Shown: piece after piece, positions 1 to 9,435 of the stretch
Layout of the letters: every line of letters starts with the position of its first letter
How positions within the stretch are numbered: position 1 is the stretch's first letter
Assembly (NCBI RefSeq): GCF_900698855.1
Contig: NZ_LR217698.1
Span: 558,001-622,000, forward strand
Reading direction: 5' to 3'
Source: Erwinia_E haradaeae_F
Lineage (GTDB): Bacteria; Pseudomonadota; Gammaproteobacteria; Enterobacterales; Enterobacteriaceae
DNA: 64,000 bases
The notes under the pieces: model-generated
Seen by the model: only the letters and a program-made list of their open reading frames with translations
The model's database searches: none
Told to the model about the DNA's origin: nothing
Position numbers and translations under genes: made by a program

Positions 1-1120
1 GATATTAACCATTACATTCATTAATTCAAATATTTTACATAGTAAATTAGCTGGTTTTTCTTATACGTTTATTCTTTATTAAATCTTACTTGTTAGTTCT
101 TCCATGACCAACGGTCAATCTAAAGTTTTTCGGAAAAAAGAGAAATCCATAGTTTTAAATCTATGCATAATTTAATAAATTTATAGTTTTTAGTTTTCAT
201 TATAATTTTATATCTCAAAATGGATGATATAATTATCGAATGATATAGAATGTCTTTCTCTAAAGTCTAATGTTTGTCTTTAATATTAGATATAGTATGC
301 CTTATTACCATCAAGGGAAATACTGTTAACACTGTAGTCTTTAATAACGGCATGAATACATAATTATAACAATATATACATGCTCTATTGTTTAGATGTA
401 ACTACTTTGCTCATCCTATTCATATCAGTATATGCACTAAATAAATTGAAATAGAACATTTTATTCTTCTGACCTATCAGAAGATACGTGTCTTGATAGA
501 TGTGGATCAGATCTCATCTAATTAAGCAACGTAACAGAATATTCTAGTAATACATAGAGATATCAGAGAAAAGTTTTGCCTTTTGCGTAACCTTTATTGC
601 AAATTCAATCTGAAAGGATGACAAACTATCTTCATCCATGTATTTTGTATTATGCTGATATTAATCATAGATAATAAAAGAAAATAAAAGAATGCTGTTG
701 TAGATTTTTTGTAGAATTATCCTAAAATTTTATAGATGAATGCAATCACAACAGAAATATAATAAATCTAAACAAATATTAACAAGTTAAGATTCTATAT
801 CATGTAACAGTACGAATAATGATAGTTTTAGTTTATTTTAACCTAGCAGTTTTAGGATGAATTTTAATTACTAATTGTATAAGAATTGTATCGAAAAAAC
901 AGATGAGATAAATTATATTGTTGCTCTCAAAATTCTTGACTATATTAGAACAAACATGCATATATGACAGATTCTATTTTTAGCTAAAAGTATTTTTTTA
1001 TATAACACGTATGCTGATAAAATTATGAGAAATAACTAGGATCCATGAATACTTGTATTCTATACCAATTATAGGCATATATTTATTTGCATCTGCATAA
1101 ACTGAGCATGGAACTACCTC
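1..1120. other. Spacer upstream of accB, no gene seen
   Basis: No reading frame with recognisable similarity. Very AT-rich with stops in all frames. Short inverted repeats such as TGACC-AAC-GGTCA (104-116) and GGATGA/TCATCC (616-637) are of a size expected by chance. It must contain the accBC promoter, but no strong -35/-10 pair stands out. In E. coli aroQ precedes accB; no aroQ remnant was recognised. Confidence 0.6.
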
Positions 1121-1591
1121 ATGGATATTCGTAAACTTAAAAAATTAATTAAATTAGTTGAGGCATCTGGTATCGCTGAATTAGAGATATCTGATGGTGA
1201 AGAATCGGTTCGTATTAGTCGAGCACTTCGTCATGCTAATCACTCTCTATTACAGCAAATACAAAGAGAATCAGGAACTAAAAAACCGAGTCTTACTACA
1301 GATTCAAACGTTCCATCTGAGGCGATTTTAGAAGCATCTTCTATTTCGAAGATTAATGGCTATATTGTCCGATCTCCTATGGTTGGTACTGTTTACCGTA
1401 ATCCAAGTCCTGATGAACAACCATTTGTAGAGGTGGGTCAATCAGTCAGCATTGGTGATACTTTATGCATTGTTGAAGCCATGAAAATGATGAATCAGAT
1501 TGAAGCCGAACAAGCTGGTATCGTAAAAGTAATTCTAGTTGAAAGTGGTCAGCCTGTTGAATTTGATGAACCACTGTTCGTCATCGAATAG
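1121..1591 (+). CDS. accB: Biotin carboxyl carrier protein of acetyl-CoA carboxylase (AccB)
   Basis: Carrier subunit of acetyl-CoA carboxylase: its biotin is carboxylated by AccC and passes CO2 to acetyl-CoA at AccA/AccD, the first committed step of fatty-acid synthesis in the cytoplasm. The protein has 156 residues, the E. coli length. The N-terminus MDIRKLKKLI is followed by a variable linker (about 35-75) and the biotinyl domain (about 77-156). The biotin-attachment motif EAMKMM puts the modified lysine at residue 122, the same number as in E. coli. The linker lacks the Ala/Pro-rich composition of E. coli and is Lys/Ser-rich here. accC starts 11 bp downstream, so the two are surely one operon. 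Identity is certain. Confidence 0.98.
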   Translation: MDIRKLKKLIKLVEASGIAELEISDGEESVRISRALRHANHSLLQQIQRESGTKKPSLTTDSNVPSEAILEASSISKINGYIVRSPMVGTVYRNPSPDEQPFVEVGQSVSIGDTLCIVEAMKMMNQIEAEQAGIVKVILVESGQPVEFDEPLFVIE

Positions 1592-1602
1592 CGAGAGTAA
1601 CC

Positions 1603-2952
1603 ATGTTAGATAAAATTATCATTGCTAATCGTGGTGAAATTGCACTACGTATTTTACGCGCTTGTAAAGAACTAGGTATTAAAACAGTTGCAGTACATTC
1701 TACAGTTGATCGAGACTTACAACATGTTCTATTAGCGGATGAAACTGTATGCATTGGCCCACCTCAACCAGTAAAAAGCTACTTAAATATTCCAGCACTT
1801 ATTTCCGCTGCAGAAATTACTGGCGCCGTGGCTATTCATCCTGGATACGGTTTCTTATCTGAAAATGCAGATTTTGCTGAACAAATGGAACGTTCAGGAT
1901 TTATCTTTATTGGGCCCAAGGCCGATACAATTCGCCTAATGGGTGATAAAGTATCAGCAATTGCAGTGATGAAAAAAGCAGGTATTCCTACAGTGCCCGG
2001 ATCTGATGGGCCATTGACTGCAAATATGGATGAAAATCGGGCCTTTGCTGAACGAATTGGCTATCCTGTAATGATTAAAGCCTCTGGAGGTGGAGGCGGC
2101 CGCGGCATGCGTGTCGTTCGTTCTAATAAAGACTTAGAACAATTAATTAATATAACGAAAACAGAATCTAAAGCAGCGTTCAATAATGAAAAAGTCTATA
2201 TGGAAAAGTATCTGGAGAATCCTCGTCATATTGAGATTCAGGTATTAGCAGATGATCATGGCAATGCTATTTATCTCGCCGAGCGAGATTGTTCAATGCA
2301 GCGTCGTCACCAAAAAATCGTAGAGGAAGCTCCTGCTCCAGGTATTAGTGAGAAAATGCGACGCTATATAGGGAACCGCTGTTCAAAAGCCTGTATTGAT
2401 ATTGGTTATCGTGGTGCAGGTACTTTTGAATTTCTTTATGAAGATGGTCAGTTCTATTTTATTGAAATGAATACTCGTATTCAGGTTGAACATCCAGTTA
2501 CTGAAATGATTACCGGTATTGATTTGATCAAAGAACAACTGTGTATTGCTTCTGGTCACCCTTTATCAATCAAAGAGGATGAGGTCATTGTCCGTGGTCA
2601 TGCAGTAGAGTGTCGTATTAATGCTGAAGACCCATTTACTTGTATACCAAGTCCTGGAAAAATTACCCGATTTCATGCACCTGGTGGTTTTGGAGTACGA
2701 TGGGAATCGCATGTTTATTCAGGTTACAGTGTGCCTCTCTATTATGATTCAATGATAGGAAAGCTCATTACTTTTGGAGAAAATCGTAATGTAGCTATTG
2801 CACGCATGCAAAATGCTTTAAATGAGTTAATTATTGATGGTATTCAAACTAATATCACATTGCAAATGAATATTATGTCAGATAAAAATTTCCAGATTGG
2901 CAGTGCTAATATTCATTATTTAGAAAAAAAACTTGGTTTAGAAGAGCTTTAA
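1603..2952 (+). CDS. accC: Biotin carboxylase subunit of acetyl-CoA carboxylase (AccC)
   Basis: ATP-dependent carboxylation of biotin on AccB using bicarbonate. The 449 residues equal the E. coli length. Order: biotin-carboxylase N-domain (1-110), ATP-grasp domain with Lys159 and the glycine-rich loop SGGGGGRGMR (161-170), the RRHQKIVEEAP segment carrying the catalytic lysine, the FIEMNTRIQVEHPVTE active-site stretch, then the C-terminal domain. No frameshift or lost motif. The start is preceded by a GAGAG Shine-Dalgarno-like element in the 11-bp gap after accB. The downstream genes of the enterobacterial locus (panF, prmA, dusB, fis) are missing; 1.7 kb of non-coding DNA follows instead. Confidence 0.98.
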   Translation: MLDKIIIANRGEIALRILRACKELGIKTVAVHSTVDRDLQHVLLADETVCIGPPQPVKSYLNIPALISAAEITGAVAIHPGYGFLSENADFAEQMERSGFIFIGPKADTIRLMGDKVSAIAVMKKAGIPTVPGSDGPLTANMDENRAFAERIGYPVMIKASGGGGGRGMRVVRSNKDLEQLINITKTESKAAFNNEKVYMEKYLENPRHIEIQVLADDHGNAIYLAERDCSMQRRHQKIVEEAPAPGISEKMRRYIGNRCSKACIDIGYRGAGTFEFLYEDGQFYFIEMNTRIQVEHPVTEMITGIDLIKEQLCIASGHPLSIKEDEVIVRGHAVECRINAEDPFTCIPSPGKITRFHAPGGFGVRWESHVYSGYSVPLYYDSMIGKLITFGENRNVAIARMQNALNELIIDGIQTNITLQMNIMSDKNFQIGSANIHYLEKKLGLEEL

Positions 2953-4458
2953 CCTTAGTCTTTTTCCTACTTTAATAGAAAAATATGTGATCAATCATTG
3001 GAATAAATTTCTTTTTTCTTTTTTATTTTAAAGACATCTTTAATAAATCAACATCTCTATGTTTGGATAAGATTATCTTTTTTTAAAACTAAAAGTATGA
3101 TATAAAATAACACTATTTATCAGAAATTAATAATATAATTCATTTTATTGCACTTAATAATTCTTAGATATTTGAGTGAAGATATGTAGTAAAATTATTT
3201 AATTATAAAGGACAATATTGATTGTGTCTACACTCTAATTAAAGATTAAATTGTATCTTATTTTCTATTCTTCATTATTAGATGAAGATTACGAAAGAGA
3301 AAATAAGAGCTAATTGATATTCAAGAAAAATTGTTTTTATTTACATAGTCTTGTAAATTGACTAAAAATTTCTTTTTAATCACCATATGCTATCTACAAT
3401 TATATTCAGACTTATTATATATAATAATATTATTTCAAATAAGTAAGAAAAATTTTCTATCTTCAAAAAAAATAGAGATGTCAATATATCAAATATTTAA
3501 TATTTATTTACTTATATAGTATTTATATACTGCTAGTAAGAAATAAGTTTTACAAATTAAAATATTAGAATAGGCAACGAAGAATTTATCTATACATGTT
3601 TGTAATTACTACATCAGTGCTATACAATTAATATTCAATTGTTCCACATTATATGAAAATAATTAGAACTCAATTAGATAAATATATTGTAGTATATACA
3701 TTAATATCTAATGATTAGATGATTATAAATTTCTTAATTAAATAATAAATATTATTGCATATTTTATATAATAATAAATTTAATTGATAATTAATTTTTA
3801 AGTTTCAAAAAATTAGTATGATTACTATACTAATCAAAAATATCAATTTTACTGAAAATAGTTTTTAAAAAAATTTCTTTAAATAATAAGATTAATAACA
3901 TATCTTTTTAAAAGATGAATTAATTATTAACATATAATCTATTTAAATAATACGATAATAATTTTTTATATATTATGCGTTAATTTTTATTTTCATAATC
4001 AATGATTATCTCGTATATTAATACATTAATTGTATTAAAGATTCTTATGCTTCATATACTAAATTAGCAAATACTACTGTCAATTTGTACCATAACGAAG
4101 ATGATAAAATACCATATACTAGGTATTTATATAATAGAGTTTTTAACATAATAATGCAAATCTTCATATACTAATAACTAACTAGATAAAGATTCATAGA
4201 TGTTATAATACTAGTCTATTATTTTTTAATAAAACAAGATTTTTTACCTTTATAAAATATATAATAAGCGATTTAAAAGAATCCCGATATAATTTTTTGA
4301 TCAAAACACAGGAATATATCTATCTGATATTAAATTATCCAAATAAAAAACTATTTTGTCTTAAAATAAAAACACTAAATAATAAGTATAAGTCAAAATT
4401 AACTTATAAGACATATAGAAGGTTATCTTATAGCCTAACAATTGAAGTTAGGTAGGTC

Positions 4459-4500
4459 ATAAGTATAAGTATAAGTATAAGTATAAGTATAAGTATAAGA
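4459..4500. repeat. Hexanucleotide tandem repeat (ATAAGT)n
   Basis: Six perfect consecutive copies of ATAAGT (4459-4494) followed by one copy with a single change (ATAAGA). It lies downstream of the tRNA operon terminator on the operon's strand. It does not sit in a reading frame. Copy number could vary by replication slippage. Confidence 0.9.
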
Positions 4501-4532
4501 GCTAAAAAAATCAAATTATATTGAATACTTGA

Positions 4533-4558
4533 GAAAAACTTCTTAGAAATTAAGAAGT
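4533..4558 (-). terminator. Probable intrinsic terminator of the tRNA operon
   Basis: On the minus strand a perfect 8-bp stem ACTTCTTA / TAAGAAGT with a five-base loop (4538-4558) runs directly into TTTT then CTC, about 118 nt past the last tRNA. A second perfect 8-bp hairpin CTTTCTTT / AAAGAAAG (4572-4593) lies between it and the tRNAs but has no T-run on this strand. The stems are AT-rich, so termination may be leaky. Confidence 0.55.
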
Positions 4559-4675
4559 ATTTTAAACTACCCTTTCTTTTATTAGAAAGAAAGCATTTTA
4601 CTAACCTATAATCTTTTAATGCTTAGGGTTTATGAAAAATTGAAATTTGATATTATAGGTAGAAATCTATGCTAT

Positions 4676-4750
4676 TGGCTGGGGTGCAGGGATTCGAACC
4701 CCGGAATGCTGGCATCAGAAACCAGAGCCTTGCCACTTGGCGACACCCCA
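4676..4750 (-). tRNA. glnV: tRNA-Gln (anticodon CTG)
   Basis: Read on the minus strand it starts TGGGGTGTCGCC and ends ACCCCAGCCA, with CCA encoded. The anticodon stem CTGGT/GCCAG encloses the loop TTCTGAT, giving anticodon CTG, which reads CAG. The T-arm GGTTCGAATCC is intact. It is the last tRNA of a four-tRNA operon whose order (Leu, Gln-TTG, Met, Gln-CTG) matches a reduced E. coli metT-leuW-glnU-glnW-metU-glnV-glnX cluster. Its charging enzyme glnS is also in this window. Confidence 0.96.
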
Positions 4751-4757
4751 GTAAATT

Positions 4758-4834
4758 TGGTAGCTACTACAGGAATTGAACCTGTGACCCCAGCATTATG
4801 AGTGCTGTGCTCTAACCATCTGAGCTAAGTAGCC
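4758..4834 (-). tRNA. metU: tRNA-Met, elongator (anticodon CAT)
   Basis: On the minus strand GGCTACTTAGCTCAG opens a 77-nt gene ending GTAGCTACCA. The anticodon loop CTCATAA gives CAT. The anticodon arm and the variable region closely match E. coli metT/metU rather than the lysidine tRNA-Ile. The acceptor stem has a G1-U72 wobble pair where E. coli has G-C. CCA is encoded. Only 7 bp separate it from tRNA-Gln(CTG). Confidence 0.95.
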
Positions 4835-4884
4835 GATATATACTTTATTATTATATTTGTTATATAAATTAGCTCTTCTGAATT

Positions 4885-4959
4885 TGACTGGGGTACCTGG
4901 ATTCGAACCAGGGAATGCCGGTATCAAAAACCGGTGCCTTACCTCTTGGCGATACCCCA
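4885..4959 (-). tRNA. glnU: tRNA-Gln (anticodon TTG), CCA decayed to TCA
   Basis: On the minus strand it opens TGGGGTATCGCC and the acceptor stem closes with TACCCCAG. The loop TTTTGAT between CCGGT and ACCGG gives anticodon TTG, which reads CAA. The three bases after the discriminator G are TCA, not CCA, unlike the other three tRNAs of the operon. The mature body is therefore 4888-4959, and function needs 3' trimming and the CCA-adding enzyme. All stems pair, so the tRNA looks functional. Confidence 0.94.
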
Positions 4960-4985
4960 TTCTTATTTTTTATTATCTAAGATTA

Positions 4986-5071
4986 TGGTGCGGAAGACGA
5001 GACTCGAACTCGTAGACTTTTAAAGTGCCAGAACCTAAATCTGGTGCGTTTACCTATTTCGCCACTCCCGC
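4986..5071 (-). tRNA. leuW: tRNA-Leu (anticodon TAG)
   Basis: The 86-nt class II tRNA on the minus strand begins GCGGGAGTGGCGAAAT and ends CTTCCGCACCA. The anticodon loop is TTTAGGT, giving TAG. The long variable arm is AT-rich compared with E. coli leuW. The acceptor stem has one G-U pair; CCA is encoded. It is the promoter-proximal gene of the four-tRNA operon. Confidence 0.96.
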
Positions 5072-5168
5072 ATTCAAAAGGAATGTTGAATTCTTAATAT
5101 CAATGTTTATAACTTAATCATTTTATTGTTTTAAATCAATTATCATTCATTACTCTAATATATATTAT

Positions 5169-5197
5169 ATCATATATATCTGTTATTTGTTCGTCAA
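5169..5197 (-). promoter_or_regulatory. Predicted sigma-70 promoter of the tRNA operon
   Basis: On the minus strand TTGACG (5192-5197) and TATGAT (5169-5174) are separated by exactly 17 bp; each matches the consensus at five of six positions. Transcription would begin near 5162, giving about a 90-nt leader before tRNA-Leu. This is a motif-based prediction. Confidence 0.55.
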
Positions 5198-5320
5198 CTA
5201 GTTTTTCATTTATGGTCGAAAAGATACTTAATACACAGTATTAAATTAAATCTTAAAAGATAGTTTGTAGATGTAGTCATTTTTTCTAACTAGATTATTC
5301 TAGTACTAAGCTGTATATAT

Positions 5321-5475
5321 ATATCTATAATATATAGATATAATATGTAAATATCATATATAGATATGGCTCACCTATATTAATCAATATATTCTTTTGA
5401 ATATATCCTCTCTATAATAAAAATTATAGAGAATTCTAATAATAAAAAATCATTTTCTTTTTATTAGAATTCTCT
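5321..5475. repeat. Cluster of perfect inverted repeats, partly mutually exclusive
   Basis: Four stem-loops in 155 bp. (1) ATATCTATA/TATAGATAT at 5321-5341. (2) ATATATTC-TTTT-GAATATAT at 5387-5406. (3) TCTCTATAAT-AAAA-ATTATAGAGA at 5409-5432. (4) AGAGAATTCTAATAA (5428-5442) with TTATTAGAATTCTCT (5461-5475), a 15-bp perfect stem. Stems 3 and 4 share AGAGA (5428-5432), so they cannot form together. The cluster sits just upstream of the tRNA promoter. Function is unknown. Confidence 0.75.
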
Positions 5476-6749
5476 GTCAATAATCTTATTATAAATTATC
5501 TAAATCTTAGAGTAAATGATATTAATTGTATTATCATATAAAAATGGTTCATCAAGTTAATTATCGCTTATTACCCACATCTAGAGTAGTTAAATAAAAA
5601 TTGTTAGATAAGAATTTATACTACCAATATCATCGACTTCATTATTTTTTCTCACTATAATTATAAGATAATATTATGGATACCTAATTTAACTTAAAAG
5701 AAATTATAAAATACAAGTTTTGATTAGCTACATCCATTTTTATTAAGTTTAACTAGAAAATTAAGATAACTACAGTAATGAGAATTTTATGCGTCTATTT
5801 GTGTAATACAAAAAATCCATTAGTAATTATAATGATTCTTTTCTCACCTACACGTGAGTTCATTATCTATACTTTATCATCCATTAAATTAAATGTGCTC
5901 TCTCTTACCTATGAGGGAACTATTTCTTAATTTATTCTATGTAATGCTTAGTATTATAAGGTTTTTCTCAAGATACTTATTGTCTACTTATGGTATTTTA
6001 TATAAATTCATTTTGATAATTAATAAAAGGGATTTATTAAGAAGAAATCTTAAATTTATATTTTTTAATATACATAAAAACCAGAAATATTATTATAAAC
6101 GACTATCATAAAACAGAAGAATTACCTAAATAAAACTAATTTTGATTGTTACTAAATAATATATGATTTCACTTAATAATTTAAATTCATCCATTTATCA
6201 TATAAATAGTTATCATTTTTCTATTAGAAAAATCTGAGTATTTCTCGAAACCGTTTAATTCAGATATCTTTTAATATATAACTTTAAACATAGAATAAAT
6301 TTTTGATTTAAGAAAAAATATAAACGATAAGAATAATTATAATAATCTTTATTAAAATTAATGCTATCTTGAACAATGCAACAATTGATTTTACCAATAA
6401 ATATATTAAATTTTCATATGAATCTATTTTATATAAAAAGATTTTGATATTGTATATACTCATAAAAGATATTAAATTCTATGACTTATTTTATCAAAGA
6501 AATAACTCATGATATACTAGATATAATTTAATAAAATTAATTTGACTAACAACTAAAATACCGACTATCTACTATTTCTTCAGATGTCTTTATTTAAACA
6601 GAGTAAGCGTTCAATATAATAAAGAGAATAATATTTTTTAAAAAATTAAACACTGAATTCATATAAAATATTTTCTATCATTTTTATCTTTAAAATTATA
6701 CCTTTATACAAATATAAAATAATTAAATTCTAATATTTTTCAATTTTTT

Positions 6750-7715
6750 TTATTTAATCTCTAGTCCTTTCTCTTGCATATCAGCCAGGTATGAAGATCG
6801 AACAAAAGGTCCAGAAGCTACGTGAGTAAATCCCATTTTTATAGCTATTTTTTTCATTTTTATAAATTCATCTGGACTTACATAACGCTGAACAGGTAAA
6901 TGATTACGACTCGGTTGTAAATATTGTCCTAATGTGAGCATGGTAACACCATGCTGACGAAGACATCTCATTACTTCTATTAACTCATTATTAGTTTCAC
7001 CCAATCCAAACATCAGACCAGATTTAGTAGGGATATCTGGTTTTTCTTTTTTAAAGTTTGCAAGTAATTGAAGTGAAAAATGATAATTTGCTCCTGGGCG
7101 TACTATATGATACATACGCGGAACATTTTCTAGGTTATGGTTAAAAACATCTGGTGGGGTCTTTGTCAATATACTTAGTGCTTTTTGTCTGCATCCGCGA
7201 AAATCAGGTACTAAAATTTCAATTTTAATAGATGGATTTTTATCACGAATGGCACTAATACAGTTTGCAAAATGTTGAGCTCCTCCATCATGTAGATCAT
7301 CACGATCAACTGAAGTCATCACTACATATCGCAAGCTAAGCATATTAACAATCTTTGCTAATTTACTTGGTTCATCAGGGTCAAGAGCTAAAGGCCTCCC
7401 TTTTTCTATATTACAAAAAGGACAACGACGAGTACATACAGAACCAAGAATCATAAAAGTAGCCGTACCGCGGTGAAAACACTCTGATAAATTAGGGCAA
7501 GCGGCTTCTTCACATACAGAATAAAGATTTTGTTTGCGTATAACTTCTTTTATGCGTTTAATTTTTCTAGAGTCAGAAGAAAATTTAATTTTAATCCACT
7601 CTGGCTTAGGTAACAAACCTGTTGAATTTATGATTCTAGTATTATCTTTAGTTTCTTCCATTACCTCTTGATCATTATTTTTCATATATGTTTTTGTTAT
7701 ATGAACTTCACTCAT
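6750..7715 (-). CDS. lipA: Lipoyl synthase (LipA)
   Basis: Radical-SAM enzyme that inserts two sulfurs into octanoyl groups on lipoyl domains of 2-oxoacid dehydrogenases and the glycine-cleavage H protein. The 321 residues equal the E. coli length. The auxiliary cluster cysteines are C68, C73 and C79 (CEEAACPNLSEC), and the radical-SAM cysteines C94, C98 and C101 (CTRRCPFC); all match E. coli numbering. The C-terminal RSSY motif supplying the serine ligand is present. lipB, which supplies its substrate, lies upstream on the same strand, but 960 bp away, where E. coli has ybeF. The start ATG has only a weak AGGC-like ribosome site. Confidence 0.98.
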   Translation of the reverse strand: MSEVHITKTYMKNNDQEVMEETKDNTRIINSTGLLPKPEWIKIKFSSDSRKIKRIKEVIRKQNLYSVCEEAACPNLSECFHRGTATFMILGSVCTRRCPFCNIEKGRPLALDPDEPSKLAKIVNMLSLRYVVMTSVDRDDLHDGGAQHFANCISAIRDKNPSIKIEILVPDFRGCRQKALSILTKTPPDVFNHNLENVPRMYHIVRPGANYHFSLQLLANFKKEKPDIPTKSGLMFGLGETNNELIEVMRCLRQHGVTMLTLGQYLQPSRNHLPVQRYVSPDEFIKMKKIAIKMGFTHVASGPFVRSSYLADMQEKGLEIK

Positions 7716-8675
7716 TAGTTTTGCCTAGTAAATGTAGTATATAGACAGCTATTTAGAATTAAAAATTACAGCTGTATTGTGCTTTATAAATAAATAATTT
7801 TTAAATATTTTTTAAATACATTCCATCTTTTCAGTAAATGGCATATTAATACAAGAATTATTTTCATAACTTAAAACATAGTATTTATCATCTCTCCACA
7901 TGCCATTAAGTACAGATCTGATCAATCTAATTGAACTTATTATTATTTTAATCTAAACTAAACTTGAAAAGATTATCTGATTCTCATGATAATATTATAA
8001 ATGCGTTTATTAACAAGCGCTAATAATATTTTCATTTCCATCTTAACAATCTTCTTAAATAATTCTTAAGGTTATAGATCTTAAGAATTATTTCGAAGGC
8101 CCCATTGCTTCACGATATGATGTTTAAAAAAATCTCTATTTATTAAAGGTTAAAAAATTATTTAACATAAAAATAAATATCAACTACATATAATCTTCTA
8201 AATTTTAGTGATAATATCTATCATCTCATATTACTATCTTATCAATCTTCATAAAAATTTAAAATATTATATCATTAATTGATCTATAATTAATTAATAT
8301 ATTATGTGTAGATCTTTAAATGAATAGAAATAAAGTTTCTACAAAAGAATAAATTTTCTATCATAAAATAAAATTAAATTGAATTTAATATTATACCCAA
8401 TCCTTGATTATTAAGGACTGTTATAAATGATATTTCTTAATATATACCCAATCTTATTGAACATAATAATAATACTAAAAAACATAATGTATTTAAAAAA
8501 TACAAATTATAAAATTAATATACAAGCCTATTTCTCTATAAAATCATAGAAAATAGTAATTTTATACAAATTATGATATGGTATAAGATATTGATTTTTC
8601 TATTAAAAATATATTTAAAATAAACGTAACAATTTTTATACAAAAAATATATCTTAATTAAGCGTTGCATTCAAT
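7716..8675. other. Spacer between lipB and lipA (former ybeF position)
   Basis: No gene recognised. It contains a 14-bp perfect hairpin (8057-8093). The gap of 960 bp is close to the length of E. coli ybeF, a LysR-type regulator gene that occupies this place between lipB and lipA. That it is ybeF decayed in place is inference from position and size; no residual similarity was recognised. Confidence 0.5.
8057..8093. repeat. 14-bp perfect inverted repeat between lipB and lipA
   Basis: AAATAATTCTTAAG (8057-8070), loop of nine bases, CTTAAGAATTATTT (8080-8093). No T-run follows on either strand, so it is not a standard terminator. It may stabilise or process a lipB-lipA transcript, or be a relic. 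Confidence 0.7.
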
Positions 8676-9356
8676 TTAACTTTTTTCTTTATATAAGAAA
8701 TTTTCATTTTCTTTAATCCAGTGTATTTGAGAGATAGATAATTGACGTGCAAAATTATATATTAATATTGGTTGAACCTCAGTTAACGTCACATTGTTTT
8801 TCTTTTCTTGTAACTGAGTCATTTCTAATCCTGCATACCCACACGGATTGATATGAAGAAATGGAGTTAGATCCATATTTACATTGAGGGATAAACCATG
8901 ATATGAACATCCTTTTCGTATACGCAATCCTAGAGAACCAATTTTTTTGTTATCTACATAGACCCCAGGTGCTCCCAATTGAGTATGGGAAACAACAGAA
9001 AAAGAGGTTAATGTATCAATTATCGTTTTTTCAATAAAATTAATTAGTTGACGCGGGGTAATGGAGCGTCTCTTTAAATCAATCATTACGTACATAATCT
9101 GTTGACCTGGACCATGATAGGTTATCTGACCACCCCGATCACTCTGCATGACTGGAATTTCATTTAATATTAATATATTCTTAATCTTGCCTGATTGCCC
9201 TTGTGTAAATACTGGAGGGTGCTCTACCAACCAAACTTCGTCAAGTGTCTTTTGGTTTCTCTGGTTGGTAAACTTATGCATATCCTGCACTACAGTATTC
9301 CAAGGGCGTAATCCGAATCTTCGAACCATCAAAGAATCTAAAGATGAAACAATCAT
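8676..9356 (-). CDS. lipB: Octanoyl-[ACP]:protein N-octanoyltransferase (LipB)
   Basis: Transfers octanoyl from acyl carrier protein to lipoyl domains, giving the substrate of LipA. The core shows the family motifs SDRGGQITYHGPGQQ and GAPGVYV..KKIGSLGLRIRKG. The catalytic Lys and the Cys of PCGYAG are residues 138 and 172 counted from the ATG at 9356. That ATG gives 226 residues against 213 in E. coli; an in-frame TTG six codons earlier (9374) is possible but has no ribosome site. The C-terminal 30 residues diverge from E. coli. ybeD lies 79 bp upstream on the same strand, as in E. coli. Confidence 0.96.
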   Translation of the reverse strand: MIVSSLDSLMVRRFGLRPWNTVVQDMHKFTNQRNQKTLDEVWLVEHPPVFTQGQSGKIKNILILNEIPVMQSDRGGQITYHGPGQQIMYVMIDLKRRSITPRQLINFIEKTIIDTLTSFSVVSHTQLGAPGVYVDNKKIGSLGLRIRKGCSYHGLSLNVNMDLTPFLHINPCGYAGLEMTQLQEKKNNVTLTEVQPILIYNFARQLSISQIHWIKENENFLYKEKS

Positions 9357-9435
9357 TCTTATTAGAATCCGCAATTATATAAATAAATATAAAAATGTGC
9401 TGTTATAGCATCTAGTTCAGTTATTGTCTGAATAA

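Larger units (their letters stand above)
2953..4675. other. Spacer between accC and the tRNA operon
   Basis: No gene recognised. The last 300 bases hold small structured elements: TATAAGT/ACTTATA (4387-4408), CCTAAC/GTTAGG (4434-4452), an ATAAGT hexamer array (4459-4500) and two 8-bp hairpins (4538-4558, 4572-4593). A 7-bp hairpin TCTTCAT/ATGAAGA lies near 3270. The first 1.4 kb shows nothing else. Confidence 0.6.
5072..6749. other. Spacer between the tRNA operon and lipA, with a structured island
   Basis: No gene recognised. It holds the tRNA promoter (about 5169-5197, minus) and a dense cluster of perfect inverted repeats (5321-5475). The rest is AT-rich with stops in all frames. The 72-codon frame at 5893-6111 has no recognisable similarity, no ribosome-binding site and a composition like the spacer. 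Confidence 0.6.

Noticed and set aside
4619..4801. 60-codon plus-strand frame (reading GCRDSNPG...TRALPLGDTP)
   Set aside because: It is the antisense of tRNA-Gln and tRNA-Met, a well-known false gene pattern over tRNAs.
5893..6111. 72-codon hydrophobic plus-strand frame
   Set aside because: No ribosome site, no recognisable family, spacer-like composition; open by chance in A+T-rich DNA.
9148..9408. 86-codon plus-strand frame
   Set aside because: Entirely antisense to lipB, which is clearly real.
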